From: Rhodoferax mekongensis
Lineage (GTDB): Bacteria > Pseudomonadota > Gammaproteobacteria > Burkholderiales > Burkholderiaceae_C
Direction: 5' to 3'
NCBI RefSeq assembly: GCF_032191775.1
Contig: NZ_CP132507.1
Span: 2,381,001-2,445,000, forward strand
Length of the DNA: 64,000 bases
Shown: positions 34,343 through 45,109 of the stretch, piece by piece
How positions within the stretch are numbered: the stretch's first letter is position 1
How the letters are laid out: each line of letters starts with the position of its first letter
Made by a program: the position numbers and the translations under genes
The notes under the pieces: generated by a model
Database searches by the model: none
Seen by the model: the letters and a program-made list of their open reading frames with translations, nothing else
Told to the model about the DNA's origin: nothing

Positions 34343-35299
34343 TCAACCCCGGGTCAGGGTGGTGCTGATCGCGTTGGCCAGTTCGTTGGGTTCGAACTTG
34401 GCGACATAGGCGTCCGCCCCCACACCACTGGCGTGGCCTTCGCTGGCGCTGCCGGTGAGCGACGAATACACGATGACCGGAATGCCTGCAAAGCGGCTGT
34501 CGTTCTTGATGCTGCGGGTGAGGGTGAAGCCATCCATCTCCGGCATTTCCAGGTCGGTCAGCACCAGGGCCACCTCGTCTTTGGCGCGCTTGCCATGGTT
34601 GACGGCATCGCTGTGGATTTGACCCAAGCGCTCCCACGCTTCTTTGCCGTTCTTCACTGCTGAATAAGCCACACCCATGGTCTTGAGGCTCTCTTCCACC
34701 AGCATGCGGGCAATGGCAGAGTCGTCCGCAAACAAGATGCTGGTGCCCTCGGGCAGCTTGATTTTCTGGATGTTGCTGTTGGCAGAGTCCGTTTGTGAAT
34801 TGGGGAATACGTTGCGGATGATCTGCTCTACATCGAGCACCTGTGCGAGACGTGAATCCGCGACATCGCCATCAATCCGGGCCACGCCGGAGAGCAGACC
34901 TGAGCTGTTGTTGTCTGCGGCCAGAAGGTGTTTCCAGTCCAGCTGGATGATCTCTACCACTTCATCCACCAGGAAGGCTTGGGTTGTGCGTGCGAACTCT
35001 GTAACCAGCACGATCTTGGAGTTGGTTTTGGGCACGCAACCGGACAAGGCGGGCAGGTCAATGACTGGAATCAATTGCCCCCGCACATTGGCCAAGCCCA
35101 TGGCATGGGCCGGAGCATTGACGATGCTGGTGATTTCGGGGGCGACCACAATTTCACGCACCTTGAACACATTGATGCCGAAGAGCTCGCTGCGCCCGCT
35201 GCCGGCAGAGTCACCGAGTCGGAAGAGCAGCAGCTGGAACTTGCTGTCGGCGGTGTGGCTGCTGCTAGGCGCTGTTTTGGTGTTGAGTGGCGTGCTCAT
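34343..35299 (-). CDS. cheV: Chemotaxis coupling protein CheV
   Basis: A 318-residue protein with an N-terminal CheW-like domain (about 20-165, ELFGINVFKVREIV, MGLANVRGQLIPVIDL) and a C-terminal receiver (about 185-315) with the acidic pair in LFADDSAIARM, phospho-Asp in LVLTDLEMPEMDGF and lysine in YVAKFEPNEL. It couples chemoreceptors to CheA. No other chemotaxis genes adjoin it, so it is an orphan CheV. Confidence 0.95.
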   Translation of the reverse strand: MSTPLNTKTAPSSSHTADSKFQLLLFRLGDSAGSGRSELFGINVFKVREIVVAPEITSIVNAPAHAMGLANVRGQLIPVIDLPALSGCVPKTNSKIVLVTEFARTTQAFLVDEVVEIIQLDWKHLLAADNNSSGLLSGVARIDGDVADSRLAQVLDVEQIIRNVFPNSQTDSANSNIQKIKLPEGTSILFADDSAIARMLVEESLKTMGVAYSAVKNGKEAWERLGQIHSDAVNHGKRAKDEVALVLTDLEMPEMDGFTLTRSIKNDSRFAGIPVIVYSSLTGSASEGHASGVGADAYVAKFEPNELANAISTTLTRG

Positions 35300-35337
35300 G
35301 GTCGTGCCTTTGGTAACTGGGGATGGGCACCTTCACT

Positions 35338-36186
35338 TTAACCCTTTCCGTGGACAGCGCTTTGGCTAAAAGACAGGGTTTTTGCAGCTTCTCTCAGGAA
35401 CTGGCGCACTTGGGCGATATCAGGCCCCACGTGACGGTCAATCCGCCGTATGTAGGGGCAGGTCAAGGTCGCCAGCGCTGTGTTGTCCGGTCCCAGGATA
35501 GGGAATGAAACATCCGTCACACCGAAAGTCTGCGCACTGTCCCGCTCCAGGTAACCTTGATCGCGGATGGACTGCAGGGTGGCAGCAAGTTTTTCGTGCG
35601 AAATCGGGACCTCGCCATCCAGAGGGGTGTGCTCGGCCAGCATGCGCTGATAACTGTCGGGGTTGGCATACGCCAGCAGCAAATGGCCGGACGCCGTGTC
35701 GAGCAAACCCACGCGCGCACCGCGTTGTACCGAAAAGCTCCATCCGCTGGGGCTGCTGATTTGGGCGCTGATGAGCACATTGCCGCGGTCATACACACCC
35801 ATATGGCAGCTTTGTTCGGCCTTGCGGGTGAACTCGTCCATGACCGGCAATGCCTGGTTAATCAGGCGGCTGAGGGGGGGGTGCATGTTCGCTAATGCAA
35901 ACAGTTTGAGGCTGAGGGCATAGCGGTCACCGGACGGGTTGCGCATCACATACTGTCGCGCCACCAGGCGCTCCAACATGCGGTAGATCTCGCTGGCGCT
36001 GCGGTCCATCTCTTTCACGATTTCCGCGCGGGTCAGGCCGTGGGCTTGACTCGCCAGCAGCTCGAGAATGTCCAGGCCTTTGTCCAGGGCCGGGGCCCGA
36101 TAACGGTCCTCTGGTGGGAGGCCGGACTCATCAATCTCTTCGGTTTTGGGGCGTCTGCCACGGGGCTTCAGTTCTTTGTCGGTCAT
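35338..36186 (-). CDS. IclR-family transcriptional regulator
   Basis: A 282-residue regulator. The N-terminal winged helix (about 25-95) reads ALDKGLDILELLASQAHGLTRAEIVKEMDRSASEIYRMLERLVARQYV; the C-terminal effector domain (about 105-275) is standard IclR. The first 25 residues are a charged extension. It is divergent from the L-fucose operon across 205 bases that hold an inverted repeat (36346-36360), so it most likely controls that operon, with a pathway intermediate as ligand (inference). Confidence 0.92.
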   Translation of the reverse strand: MTDKELKPRGRRPKTEEIDESGLPPEDRYRAPALDKGLDILELLASQAHGLTRAEIVKEMDRSASEIYRMLERLVARQYVMRNPSGDRYALSLKLFALANMHPPLSRLINQALPVMDEFTRKAEQSCHMGVYDRGNVLISAQISSPSGWSFSVQRGARVGLLDTASGHLLLAYANPDSYQRMLAEHTPLDGEVPISHEKLAATLQSIRDQGYLERDSAQTFGVTDVSFPILGPDNTALATLTCPYIRRIDRHVGPDIAQVRQFLREAAKTLSFSQSAVHGKG

Positions 36187-36345
36187 CGCTTGTCTCTGTT
36201 TTCGTGGTCTTGTCGTTATCGCACCAATTGCATGTCAACTCGCCGCTGTATTTTCGATGCAGGGTGCACGTGTCAACTGTCTTCATAAATCTAGGGAAAG
36301 TACTGAGCGCAGGTTTTTACTTTCGAATTACAGTTTCTTCATCGG

Positions 36346-36360
36346 TGAATTATTTATTCA
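36346..36360. promoter_or_regulatory. Candidate IclR operator
   Basis: TGAAT-TATTT-ATTCA is a perfect 5+5 inverted repeat 32 bases before the first operon gene. GAATT also recurs at 36325, 36347 and 36366, about two helical turns apart. The size suits an IclR dimer site; there is no direct proof. Confidence 0.45.
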
Positions 36361-36391
36361 TATTTGAATTTAAGCAAACGGGGTGTCATCC

Positions 36392-37153
36392 ATGGGTGCA
36401 GGCAGGTTGGAAGGTAAAACGGTGTTGATCACGGCGGCTGCACAAGGCATAGGTCGTGCCAGTGCGCTGGCCTGTGCGAGGGAAGGTGCCCATGTCATCG
36501 CTACCGATATCAATGCAGCTTTTCTGGAGACGCTGGCTGCTGAGCAACCATCCATTCGTACTTCGGTGTTGGATGTGCGGAGTAACGAAGCTGTTTCTGC
36601 ACTGGCAGCAAGCATGCCTGCATTGGATGCCTTGTTCAATTGCGCCGGAATGGTGGCCAACGGATCGGTGTTGGACTGCACAGAAGCAGACTGGGACTTG
36701 AGCTTTGACTTGAATGTGAAAAGCATGTTTCGGATGACCCGGGCATTCTTGCCGGGCATGCTGGCCAAGGCCGCTGCAGAGCAGGGCAGTGTGTCCATCA
36801 TCAACATGGCATCCATGGCGTCCAGTATCAAAGGCTTTGCCAATCGTTGTGCTTATGGAGCCACCAAGGCCGCAGTGATCGGCTTGACCAAATCTTTGGC
36901 GGCAGACTACGTAAAGGCCGGTTTGCGCGCCAATGCCTTGTGCCCCGGCACGGTAGACACGCCTTCTTTGCGAGGGCGCATTGCCTCTGCAGCAGACCCT
37001 GTGCAGGCGGAAAAAGATTTCATCGCCCGCCAACCCATGGGGCGTCTGGCGCTGGTGGAAGATATCTCGCCCATGGTGGTCTACCTTTCAAGTGACGAAT
37101 CGCGTTTCGTGACGGGGCAGACGATGCTGGTCGATGGTGGTGTCACGATCTAA
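36392..37153 (+). CDS. SDR dehydrogenase, probable 2-keto-3-deoxy-L-fuconate dehydrogenase
   Basis: A 253-residue short-chain dehydrogenase. NAD-binding motif [11 protein letters not shown], the NCAG motif, catalytic Ser in NMASMASS and YGATK (Tyr/Lys). Short N-terminus and overall look match 2-keto-3-deoxy-L-fuconate dehydrogenases, which oxidise C4 to give 2,4-diketo-3-deoxy-L-fuconate. ATG 36392 has a GGGGTG ribosome site six bases upstream; GTG 36383 is less likely. First gene of the fucose operon. Confidence 0.82.
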   Translation: MGAGRLEGKTVLITAAAQGIGRASALACAREGAHVIATDINAAFLETLAAEQPSIRTSVLDVRSNEAVSALAASMPALDALFNCAGMVANGSVLDCTEADWDLSFDLNVKSMFRMTRAFLPGMLAKAAAEQGSVSIINMASMASSIKGFANRCAYGATKAAVIGLTKSLAADYVKAGLRANALCPGTVDTPSLRGRIASAADPVQAEKDFIARQPMGRLALVEDISPMVVYLSSDESRFVTGQTMLVDGGVTI

Positions 37154-37163
37154 CGCCGGGCAC

Positions 37164-38693
37164 ATGATGAGCAACTCCACCATGTCGACGGCTCCACTGA
37201 TCGAGGTTCGTCAACTCAGCAAGTCATTCCCTGGAGTGAAGGCACTAGACCGTGTGCGCTTTGATTTGCTTGGCGGTGAGGTGCATGCCCTGATGGGCGA
37301 GAACGGTGCGGGTAAATCGACCCTTATGAAGATTCTGGCGGGCGTTTACCAGAAAGATGATGGCGAAGTGCTGGTGGATGGAAAGGCAGTGGATATTCAC
37401 AGTCCGGCCCACGCGCAGTCGCTGGCCATCGGCATCATTCACCAGGAGCTGCATCTGATGCCGCATTTGACAGCGGCACAAAACATCTTTCTCGGGCGTG
37501 AGCCGCGCAAGGCGGGAGGTTGGTTGCTGGACGAGGCCAAACTCAACGAGGATACGCATGCATTGTTTGCGCGCCTGAATCTGCGCATGGAGCCATCGAC
37601 CCGGATTGCAGACCTCACGGTGGCCAAACAGCAGATGGTGGAAATTGCGAAAGCACTCTCCTTCAAATCGCGTGTGCTCATCATGGATGAGCCGACCGCA
37701 GCCTTGAACAATGCAGAGATTGAAGAGCTGTTTCGCATCATCCGGCAGCTCAAGAGTGAAGGTGTTGGCATCGTCTATATCTCGCACAAGATGGACGAGA
37801 TTCAACGCATTGCAGACCGCATCACCGTGATGCGGGACGGAAGTTACATCGACACCGTACCTGCACACACACCCATGTCGCAAGTGATTGCGATGATGGT
37901 GGGGCGCCAGCTGGAGCAATCAGACAAGCACATACCCGATACCTCTGCCAATGAGGTTCTGTTGGAGGTGCTGGGGCTCAACCGCGGTCGCGCCATCCGG
38001 GATGTGAATTTTCGCGTACGCCGTGGCGAGATTCTGGGCTTTGCCGGTTTGATGGGTGCGGGTCGTACCGAAGTTGCACGTGCCGTATTCGGTGCGGACC
38101 CCGTGGATTCGGGGGAAGTGCGTGTCGCCGGCAAGCCGGTGCCATTGCGTTCTCCGCAAGATGCTGTGAATGCAGGGATTGGTTACTTGTCGGAGGACCG
38201 CAAGCATTTCGGTTTGGCTACCGGCATGGACGTAGCGGCCAACATTACTCTGCCCAGTCTGTCACGGTGGTTGCGTTGGGGCGTTTTCTTGAACAAGAGT
38301 GCCATCGCTGATGTTTCCCGCACGATGGTGGACAAGCTGCGCATCAAGACTCCCTCCATTCACCAGATGTCCAGGTTGCTCTCCGGCGGTAACCAGCAGA
38401 AAGTGGTGATCGCGAAGTGGCTGGTGCAGGACTGTGAAGTGCTGATTTTTGATGAGCCCACACGCGGTATCGATGTGGGTGCCAAAAGCGAAATTTACAA
38501 ATTGCTGAATGACCTGGCCGCACAAGGGCGGGCGATTGTGGTGATCTCCAGTGAACTGCCGGAGGTGCTGCTACTGAGCCACCGCATCCTGGTGATGTGC
38601 GAAGGACGGATTACCGGTGAGGTGCGCGGCGATGAAGCCACTCAGGAAACCCTGATGGAACTCGCCACGCGCAGGGAAACCATGGCGGCTTGA
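37164..38693 (+). CDS. Sugar ABC transporter ATPase (RbsA/MglA type)
   Basis: A 509-residue double ATPase. Domain 1 (about 15-245) has Walker [10 protein letters not shown], the [16 protein letters not shown] signature and Walker [11 protein letters not shown]. Domain 2 (about 255-505) has the degenerate GLMGAGRTE Walker [16 protein letters not shown] and [19 protein letters not shown], the usual pattern in this family. It powers the sugar permease encoded next. ATG 37164 was chosen, 10 bases after the SDR stop; ATG 37167 or 37182 are alternatives. Confidence 0.93.
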   Translation: MMSNSTMSTAPLIEVRQLSKSFPGVKALDRVRFDLLGGEVHALMGENGAGKSTLMKILAGVYQKDDGEVLVDGKAVDIHSPAHAQSLAIGIIHQELHLMPHLTAAQNIFLGREPRKAGGWLLDEAKLNEDTHALFARLNLRMEPSTRIADLTVAKQQMVEIAKALSFKSRVLIMDEPTAALNNAEIEELFRIIRQLKSEGVGIVYISHKMDEIQRIADRITVMRDGSYIDTVPAHTPMSQVIAMMVGRQLEQSDKHIPDTSANEVLLEVLGLNRGRAIRDVNFRVRRGEILGFAGLMGAGRTEVARAVFGADPVDSGEVRVAGKPVPLRSPQDAVNAGIGYLSEDRKHFGLATGMDVAANITLPSLSRWLRWGVFLNKSAIADVSRTMVDKLRIKTPSIHQMSRLLSGGNQQKVVIAKWLVQDCEVLIFDEPTRGIDVGAKSEIYKLLNDLAAQGRAIVVISSELPEVLLLSHRILVMCEGRITGEVRGDEATQETLMELATRRETMAA

Positions 38694-38740
38694 GTGGCAA
38701 CCATGGATCAGACTTATTTCGAATGGGACAGAACCGCTAT

Positions 38741-39739
38741 ATGAATGCCAAAAAAGACTCTACAGAACCTGTTCGCGCAGGGGGAGGGCAGGCCAAGCAG
38801 AAACTGCTGGCCTTCGCCAGCCTGATTGCGCTGATCGTGGTGTTCACGGTACTCAAGCCCGACGCCTTCATGACGCAAGACAACATCATCGGCATTTTGC
38901 AGTCGACCACCGTGATCGGAGTGCTGGCGATAGCCAGCACCTTCATCATCATCACCTCGGGGATAGACCTGTCGGTTGGCGTGCTGATGACCTTCTGCGC
39001 CGTGATGGCGGGGGTGTTTATGGTGAACCTGGGCCTGCCGATGCCGCTCGGCATCGTGCTGGCGATTGGGATGGGATGCCTGTGCGGTGCCCTGTCGGGA
39101 CTGGCTATCACCAAACTGAAAGTGCCCCCCTTTATCGCGACCTTGGGCATGATGATGCTGCTCAAAGGCGTGTCACTCATCATCACGAATACACGCCCCA
39201 TCTATTTCAGCGATGTCGCAGGCTTTGACCAGATCGCGCTGGGCTCACTGATCGGCGAATTGATTCCCTCACTGCCCATCCCCAACGGAGTGCTGATCAT
39301 GTTCATCGTGGCAGTGGTGTGTGCCATTGTCCTGAACAAAACAGCCTTGGGGCGCTACACCTTTGCACTGGGCAGCAATGAAGAGGCCGTGCGCTTGTCC
39401 GGGGTGAATGTGGACCGCTGGAAAGTCATCATCTACACCTTTGCTGGCGGCATCTGCGGCATTTCCGGCTTGTTGATTGCATCGCGCCTGAACTCTGCGC
39501 AGCCCGCTTTGGGGCAGGGGTATGAGCTGGACGCGATTGCCGCGGTGGTGATCGGCGGCACGTCGCTGAGCGGCGGTGTGGGCACGATTCTGGGCACCAT
39601 CATCGGCGCCTTCATCATGAGTGTTCTTATCAATGGTCTGCGCATCATGTCGGTCGCCCAGGAGTGGCAGATGGTGTTGACAGGTCTCATCATCATTCTC
39701 GCGGTCTACACCGACAACCTGCGCCGCAACAAGAAGTAA
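38741..39739 (+). CDS. Sugar ABC transporter permease (RbsC type)
   Basis: A 332-residue inner-membrane permease with about ten helices and family motifs TSGIDLSVGVLM, VPPFIATLGMM and GISGLLIASRL plus the AVVIGGTSLSGGVGTILGT segment. It forms the homodimeric channel for the sugar taken up by this operon. ATG 38741 is used; in-frame ATG 38723 would add six residues. It lies 47 bases after the ATPase gene. Confidence 0.92.
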   Translation: MNAKKDSTEPVRAGGGQAKQKLLAFASLIALIVVFTVLKPDAFMTQDNIIGILQSTTVIGVLAIASTFIIITSGIDLSVGVLMTFCAVMAGVFMVNLGLPMPLGIVLAIGMGCLCGALSGLAITKLKVPPFIATLGMMMLLKGVSLIITNTRPIYFSDVAGFDQIALGSLIGELIPSLPIPNGVLIMFIVAVVCAIVLNKTALGRYTFALGSNEEAVRLSGVNVDRWKVIIYTFAGGICGISGLLIASRLNSAQPALGQGYELDAIAAVVIGGTSLSGGVGTILGTIIGAFIMSVLINGLRIMSVAQEWQMVLTGLIIILAVYTDNLRRNKK

Positions 39740-39829
39740 GGAGACCAGGCCACCGATTACGCCACCACCCTGTTTGAGTTTTTCGTGATTCCGTTGAAAG
39801 CAATAAACCTATCCATCAGGAGACAAACC

Positions 39830-40774
39830 ATGAATGCAAAACGTCAATTGCTGGCACTGACCGCCGGCCTCGCACTGGCTGGCTTTTCCAGCTTCGCTAC
39901 CGCACAGGAAATCTACATTCCCTTGATCTCCAAGGGCTTCCAGCACCAGTTCTGGCAAGCCGTGAAGCAAGGTGCTGACCAGGCTGCCAAAGACTACAAA
40001 GTCAAGGTAACCTTTGAGGGTCCAGAAACCGAACAGCAAGTGGACAAGCAGATTGACATGCTCTCTGCTGCGTTGGCCAAGAACCCCAAAGCTATCGGCT
40101 TTGCTGCGTTGGATAGCAAGGCTGCCATTCCTCTGCTGAAAAAGGCCCAGGCCGCCAAGATTCCGGTCATTGCTTTCGACTCGGGTGTGGACAGTGACAT
40201 TGTGTTGACCACTGCACAGACCGATAGCAAAGCGGCAGCTGCGTTGGCCGCCGACAAGATGGCTGAAAAAATTGGTGGTGAAGGTGAAGTGGCCGTGATC
40301 GGGCACGACCAGACCAGCACTACCGGCACAGGTCGCCGTGATGGTTTCGTGGACCAGATCAAGGCCAAGTACCCCAAGATCAAGGTGGTGGACATCCAGT
40401 ACGGCGGTGGTGACCACTTGAAGTCGGCTGAAATCGCCAAGACCCTGACCCAAGCCTATCCCAAGCTCAAGGGTATCTTCGGCACCAATGAAGGCTCCGC
40501 GATCGGCGCCGGCAAGGGCCTGAAGGAAGCCAAGAAAACTGGTGTGGTCATTATCGGTTTTGATTCCGGCAAGGCCCAGAAGGACATGATCAACGACGGC
40601 ACCATTGCCGGTGCGATCACCCAAAACCCCGTGGGCATCGGCTACAAGACGGTGGAAGCAGCTGTGAAGGCGCTCAAGGGTGAGAAGTTGCCCAAGATCA
40701 TCGACACCGGTTTCTATTATTACGACAAGACCAACATGAAGGACGCCAAGATCGCGGCCGTTCTTTACGACTGA
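39830..40774 (+). CDS. Sugar ABC transporter periplasmic binding protein (RbsB type)
   Basis: A 314-residue periplasmic-binding protein I-like domain. Signal peptide KRQLLALTAGLALAGFSSFATA with cleavage before QEIYIP. The rest fits the type-1 periplasmic fold (IPLISKGFQHQFWQAVKQGADQAAKDY start; IPVIAFDSGVDSD and GIFGTNEGSAIGAGKGLKEA). ATG 39830 follows an AGGAGA site. In this operon L-fucose is the expected ligand (inference). The gene is followed by two hairpins at 40784-40831. Confidence 0.92.
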   Translation: MNAKRQLLALTAGLALAGFSSFATAQEIYIPLISKGFQHQFWQAVKQGADQAAKDYKVKVTFEGPETEQQVDKQIDMLSAALAKNPKAIGFAALDSKAAIPLLKKAQAAKIPVIAFDSGVDSDIVLTTAQTDSKAAAALAADKMAEKIGGEGEVAVIGHDQTSTTGTGRRDGFVDQIKAKYPKIKVVDIQYGGGDHLKSAEIAKTLTQAYPKLKGIFGTNEGSAIGAGKGLKEAKKTGVVIIGFDSGKAQKDMINDGTIAGAITQNPVGIGYKTVEAAVKALKGEKLPKIIDTGFYYYDKTNMKDAKIAAVLYD

Positions 40775-40777
40775 AAT

Positions 40778-40831
40778 CACCCCCTGAGCGGCTTTGCCGC
40801 TCCCCCTCTCTTGCCGGTTGCGAGAGAGGGG
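40778..40831 (+). repeat. CCCCCTGAGC-type repeat copy 2 plus second hairpin
   Basis: CACCCCCTGAGC, a GAGCGGC-TTT-GCCGCTC hairpin (40785-40801) and CCCCCTCT, as at 20627. It runs into a second hairpin with arms CCCCTCTC (40803-40810) and GAGAGGGG (40824-40831). Placed after the binding-protein gene, these may protect its mRNA 3' end or attenuate expression of the catabolic genes downstream. Confidence 0.65.
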
Positions 40832-40900
40832 CGTACCCGGCGGTCTGGCAGGGCCACTTCCGCGGGTGCCCTGAATTTTGTTGACTGAAAAGGAAGAACT

Positions 40901-41755
40901 GTGAAACTAGTACGCTACGGATTGCCAGGACAGGAAAAGCCCGGTGTATTGGATGCCCAGGGCCGCGTGCGCGACCTCTCCGGGCACATTGCTGATGTGG
41001 CTGGTGCCGCGCTCCTGCCTGAGAGCCTGGCGCGTTTGCGTGGCGTGAATATTGAGAGCCTGCCCCTGGTGGCCGGCACTCCGCAGAAAGACTTGCGCCT
41101 GGGTGCCTGTGTGGGCAACGTGGGTAAGTTCATCTGCATTGGACTGAACTACTCCGACCACGCGGCCGAGAGCGGCATGCAGGTGCCACCCGAGCCCGTG
41201 GTCTTCAACAAATGGACCAGTGCCATTGTGGGTCCCGATGACAACGTCGAAATTCCTCGTGGTTCGGTCAAGACCGACTGGGAAGTGGAGCTCGGCGTGG
41301 TCATTGGAAAAGGCGGCCGCTACATTGACGAATCCGATGCAATGTCCCATGTTGCTGGCTATTGCGTAGTGAACGATGTGTCCGAACGCGAATACCAGCT
41401 CGACCGCAGCGGCACCTGGGACAAGGGCAAGGGTTGCGATACCTTTGGTCCGACGGGCCCCTGGCTGGTTACCGCAGATGAAGTGCCAGATCCACAGGCT
41501 TTGTCCATGTGGCTGGAGGTAGATGGCAAGCGCTATCAAAACGGAAGCACGTCCACCATGGTGTACGGGGTGAAGTTCCTCATCTCGTACCTCAGTCGAT
41601 TCATGAGCTTGCAGCCCGGCGACGTGATTTCTACAGGTACTCCACCCGGCGTCGGCATGGGTCAGAAACCTCCGGTTTACCTGCGTGCAGGTCAAACCAT
41701 TCACCTGGGCATCGAAGGCCTGGGAAGCCAAACACAGATAACCAAACAGGCCTGA
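40901..41755 (+). CDS. FAH-family hydrolase, probable 2,4-diketo-3-deoxy-L-fuconate hydrolase
   Basis: A 284-residue fumarylacetoacetate-hydrolase-fold protein. Core motifs: FICIGLNYSDHAAESG, KWTSAIVGPDDNVEIP, DWEVELGVVIGKGG (metal ligands) and DVISTGTPPGVGMG. In this pathway it would split 2,4-diketo-3-deoxy-L-fuconate into pyruvate and L-lactate. It starts with GTG after an AAGGAAG site and ends one base before the next start. Other FAH substrates (ureidoglycolate-like) are possible, but context favours the fuconate route. Confidence 0.83.
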   Translation: MKLVRYGLPGQEKPGVLDAQGRVRDLSGHIADVAGAALLPESLARLRGVNIESLPLVAGTPQKDLRLGACVGNVGKFICIGLNYSDHAAESGMQVPPEPVVFNKWTSAIVGPDDNVEIPRGSVKTDWEVELGVVIGKGGRYIDESDAMSHVAGYCVVNDVSEREYQLDRSGTWDKGKGCDTFGPTGPWLVTADEVPDPQALSMWLEVDGKRYQNGSTSTMVYGVKFLISYLSRFMSLQPGDVISTGTPPGVGMGQKPPVYLRAGQTIHLGIEGLGSQTQITKQA

Positions 41756-41756
41756 T

Positions 41757-43049
41757 ATGACCCAAGTCACCGGCATGCGCGTCGTGGACGTGCGCTTTCC
41801 TACGTCCCAACATTTGGATGGCTCGGATGCGATGAACCCGGATCCGGACTATTCCGCAGCCTACGTGGTCCTTGAAACCGACCGTCCTGGCGTGGAGGGT
41901 CACGGCTTGACGTTCACCATCGGGCGCGGCAATGAGATCTGCTGTGCGGCGATCGAGGCCATGCGGCATCTGGTGGTCGGTCTGGACATGGACTGGGTAG
42001 CTGCTGATATGGGGCGTTTCTGGCGTCACATCACTTCAGACAGCCAGCTGCGCTGGATCGGCCCGGACAAAGGGGCCATTCACCTGGCAACTGGCGCAGT
42101 CGTGAATGCGGTGTGGGACTTGTGGGCCAAGCTCCAAGGTGTGCCGGTGTGGGAACTGGTGGCGCGCATGAGCCCTGAAGAACTGGTGAAGCTGATTGAC
42201 TTCCGCTACATCACCGACTGCATTACGCCAGAGGAGGCACTGGCCTTGTTGAGGGAGCGTGCGGTGGGGAAAGCAGAGCGCATGGAAACATTGCGACGTG
42301 AGGGCTACCCCTGTTACACCACTTCGGCAGGCTGGCTGGGTTATGACGACGACAAGCTGCGCCGCTTGTGCAAAGAGGCTACCGATGCTGGTTTCAACCA
42401 TATCAAGCTCAAAGTCGGTCGCGACAAGGCGGACGATATCCGTCGTTTGCGCATCGCTCGCGAGGTGCTGGGGCCCGACCGGCATTTGATGATTGACGCC
42501 AACCAGGTGTGGGAGGTGAATCAGGCGGTGGAATGGGTACGTGAGCTGGCCTTTGCCAAGCCATGGTTCATTGAAGAGCCCACGAGCCCGGACGACATTG
42601 AAGGTCACCGCGTCATCCGTGAAGGGGTACACCCTGTGAAGGTGGCAACCGGCGAGATGTGCCAGAACCGCATCATCTTCAAGCAGCTCATCATGCGAGG
42701 TGCCATCGATGTGGTGCAAATTGATTCTTGCCGACTGGGTGGCGTGAATGAAATTTTGGCGGTCATGCTGATGGCGGCCAAATACAACTTGCCGGTGTGC
42801 CCGCACGCAGGCGGTGTGGGCTTGTGTGAGTATGTACAGCACCTGTCCATGATCGATTACCTCTGCATTGCCGGCACACGCGAGGGGCGGGTGATCGAGT
42901 TTGTGGACCACTTGCACGAGCATTTCCTCGAACCCTGTGTGATCGAAAACGCAGCCTACATGCCACCCAAGGCGCCCGGTTTTTCCATCGAGATGAAGGC
43001 GGAGTCACTCCTTCATTACACCCACAAGCTCCGCCTGGCGACAGCATGA
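41757..43049 (+). CDS. L-fuconate dehydratase
   Basis: A 430-residue enolase-superfamily enzyme converting L-fuconate to 2-keto-3-deoxy-L-fuconate. Catalytic and metal residues line up with the characterised Xanthomonas enzyme one position off: K217 and K219 (IKLKVGRDK), D247 (LMIDANQ), E273 (FIEEPT), E300 (ATGEM) and H350 (CPHAGG). The N-terminal GSDAMNPDPDYSAAYV segment is typical of this subgroup. Its stop overlaps the next gene's ATG. Confidence 0.93.
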   Translation: MTQVTGMRVVDVRFPTSQHLDGSDAMNPDPDYSAAYVVLETDRPGVEGHGLTFTIGRGNEICCAAIEAMRHLVVGLDMDWVAADMGRFWRHITSDSQLRWIGPDKGAIHLATGAVVNAVWDLWAKLQGVPVWELVARMSPEELVKLIDFRYITDCITPEEALALLRERAVGKAERMETLRREGYPCYTTSAGWLGYDDDKLRRLCKEATDAGFNHIKLKVGRDKADDIRRLRIAREVLGPDRHLMIDANQVWEVNQAVEWVRELAFAKPWFIEEPTSPDDIEGHRVIREGVHPVKVATGEMCQNRIIFKQLIMRGAIDVVQIDSCRLGGVNEILAVMLMAAKYNLPVCPHAGGVGLCEYVQHLSMIDYLCIAGTREGRVIEFVDHLHEHFLEPCVIENAAYMPPKAPGFSIEMKAESLLHYTHKLRLATA

Positions 43050-43930
43050 AGATCGACACGCATCAGCACTATTGGCGTTACCGGGCTGAGGAGTTCCCGT
43101 GGATCACCGACACCATGCCGGATTTGCAGAGGGACTGCATGCCTGTTGATTGCGAGGGTGCCATGCGCGTCGCAGGTGTTGATGGTGTGGTCGCAGTGCA
43201 AGCACGCATCCTGGTGGAGGAAACCGACTTTTTGCTCAAGGTCGCTGATACCCACCCTGAAGTTTTAGGCGTGGTGGGTTGGGCAGATCTGGCGGCGCCG
43301 GATCTTGAGGCGCATTTGCAGCGCTGGACCGCGCACCCTGCGATGCGTGGCATCCGCCACATCCTGCAGGACGAGGCCGACGTCAATGCGTGGCTCAACA
43401 ATCCGGCAAATTCGAAGGGGTTGCGGGCAGTGCAACAGGCAGGCTTGGTTTATGACCTGCTGGTGTTCGATCATCAGATGCCTGGAGTTGCATCCTTTTG
43501 CGCGAAGCACGATGGTCATTGGTTGGTCTTGGACCACCTTGGAAAACCGGCAATCCGGGATTGGGTGACCAACCCTGAAATCCCTTCGCGATGGTTGAGC
43601 AGCATGCGGAGTCTCGCCACCCTGCCGCATGTGGTCTGCAAGTTATCTGGGCTCGTCACGGAAACAGATTGGAAGTCCGGCAACGGGATCAGCCAGACCG
43701 ACAACAAAATCATGTGGACCTGTTTTGACCATGCGCTGGAGGTTTTCGGGCCCCATCGCTTGATGTTCGGTTCTGACTGGCCGGTGTGTCAACTCGCTGC
43801 CCCTTATGACGTCGTGCATGGTTTGGTGCAGAAGTGGGCCAAAACCCGGCTCACCATGGCCGAGCAGGAGGCATTCTGGTCAGGTAATGCGATTCGCTGC
43901 TACGGATTGAGTGTGCATTCGGAAGCCTGA
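43046..43930 (+). CDS. Amidohydrolase, probable L-fucono-1,5-lactonase
   Basis: A 294-residue cog3618-type amidohydrolase. Metal-site motifs: IDTHQHYW at the N-terminus, GIRHILQDE in the barrel, LDHLGKP, and GSDWPVC (Asp) near 245. Such enzymes open sugar lactones; here L-fucono-lactone to L-fuconate. ATG 43046 overlaps the dehydratase stop (ATGA). Confidence 0.9.
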   Translation: MKIDTHQHYWRYRAEEFPWITDTMPDLQRDCMPVDCEGAMRVAGVDGVVAVQARILVEETDFLLKVADTHPEVLGVVGWADLAAPDLEAHLQRWTAHPAMRGIRHILQDEADVNAWLNNPANSKGLRAVQQAGLVYDLLVFDHQMPGVASFCAKHDGHWLVLDHLGKPAIRDWVTNPEIPSRWLSSMRSLATLPHVVCKLSGLVTETDWKSGNGISQTDNKIMWTCFDHALEVFGPHRLMFGSDWPVCQLAAPYDVVHGLVQKWAKTRLTMAEQEAFWSGNAIRCYGLSVHSEA

Positions 43931-43946
43931 AAAGCTTCGAATTTGA

Positions 43947-45073
<1,127 letters not shown>

Positions 45074-45091
45074 CGACTTCGCGCTTGGATA

Positions 45092-45104
45092 GCCGCAAAG
45101 CGGC
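45092..45104 (+). terminator. Small hairpin between convergent genes
   Basis: GCCGC-AAA-GCGGC, 19 bases after the mutarotase stop, followed on the plus strand by ATTCCTTATTTG. A weak bidirectional terminator candidate for the fucose operon and the opposing peptidase gene. Confidence 0.45.
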
Positions 45105-45109
45105 ATTCC

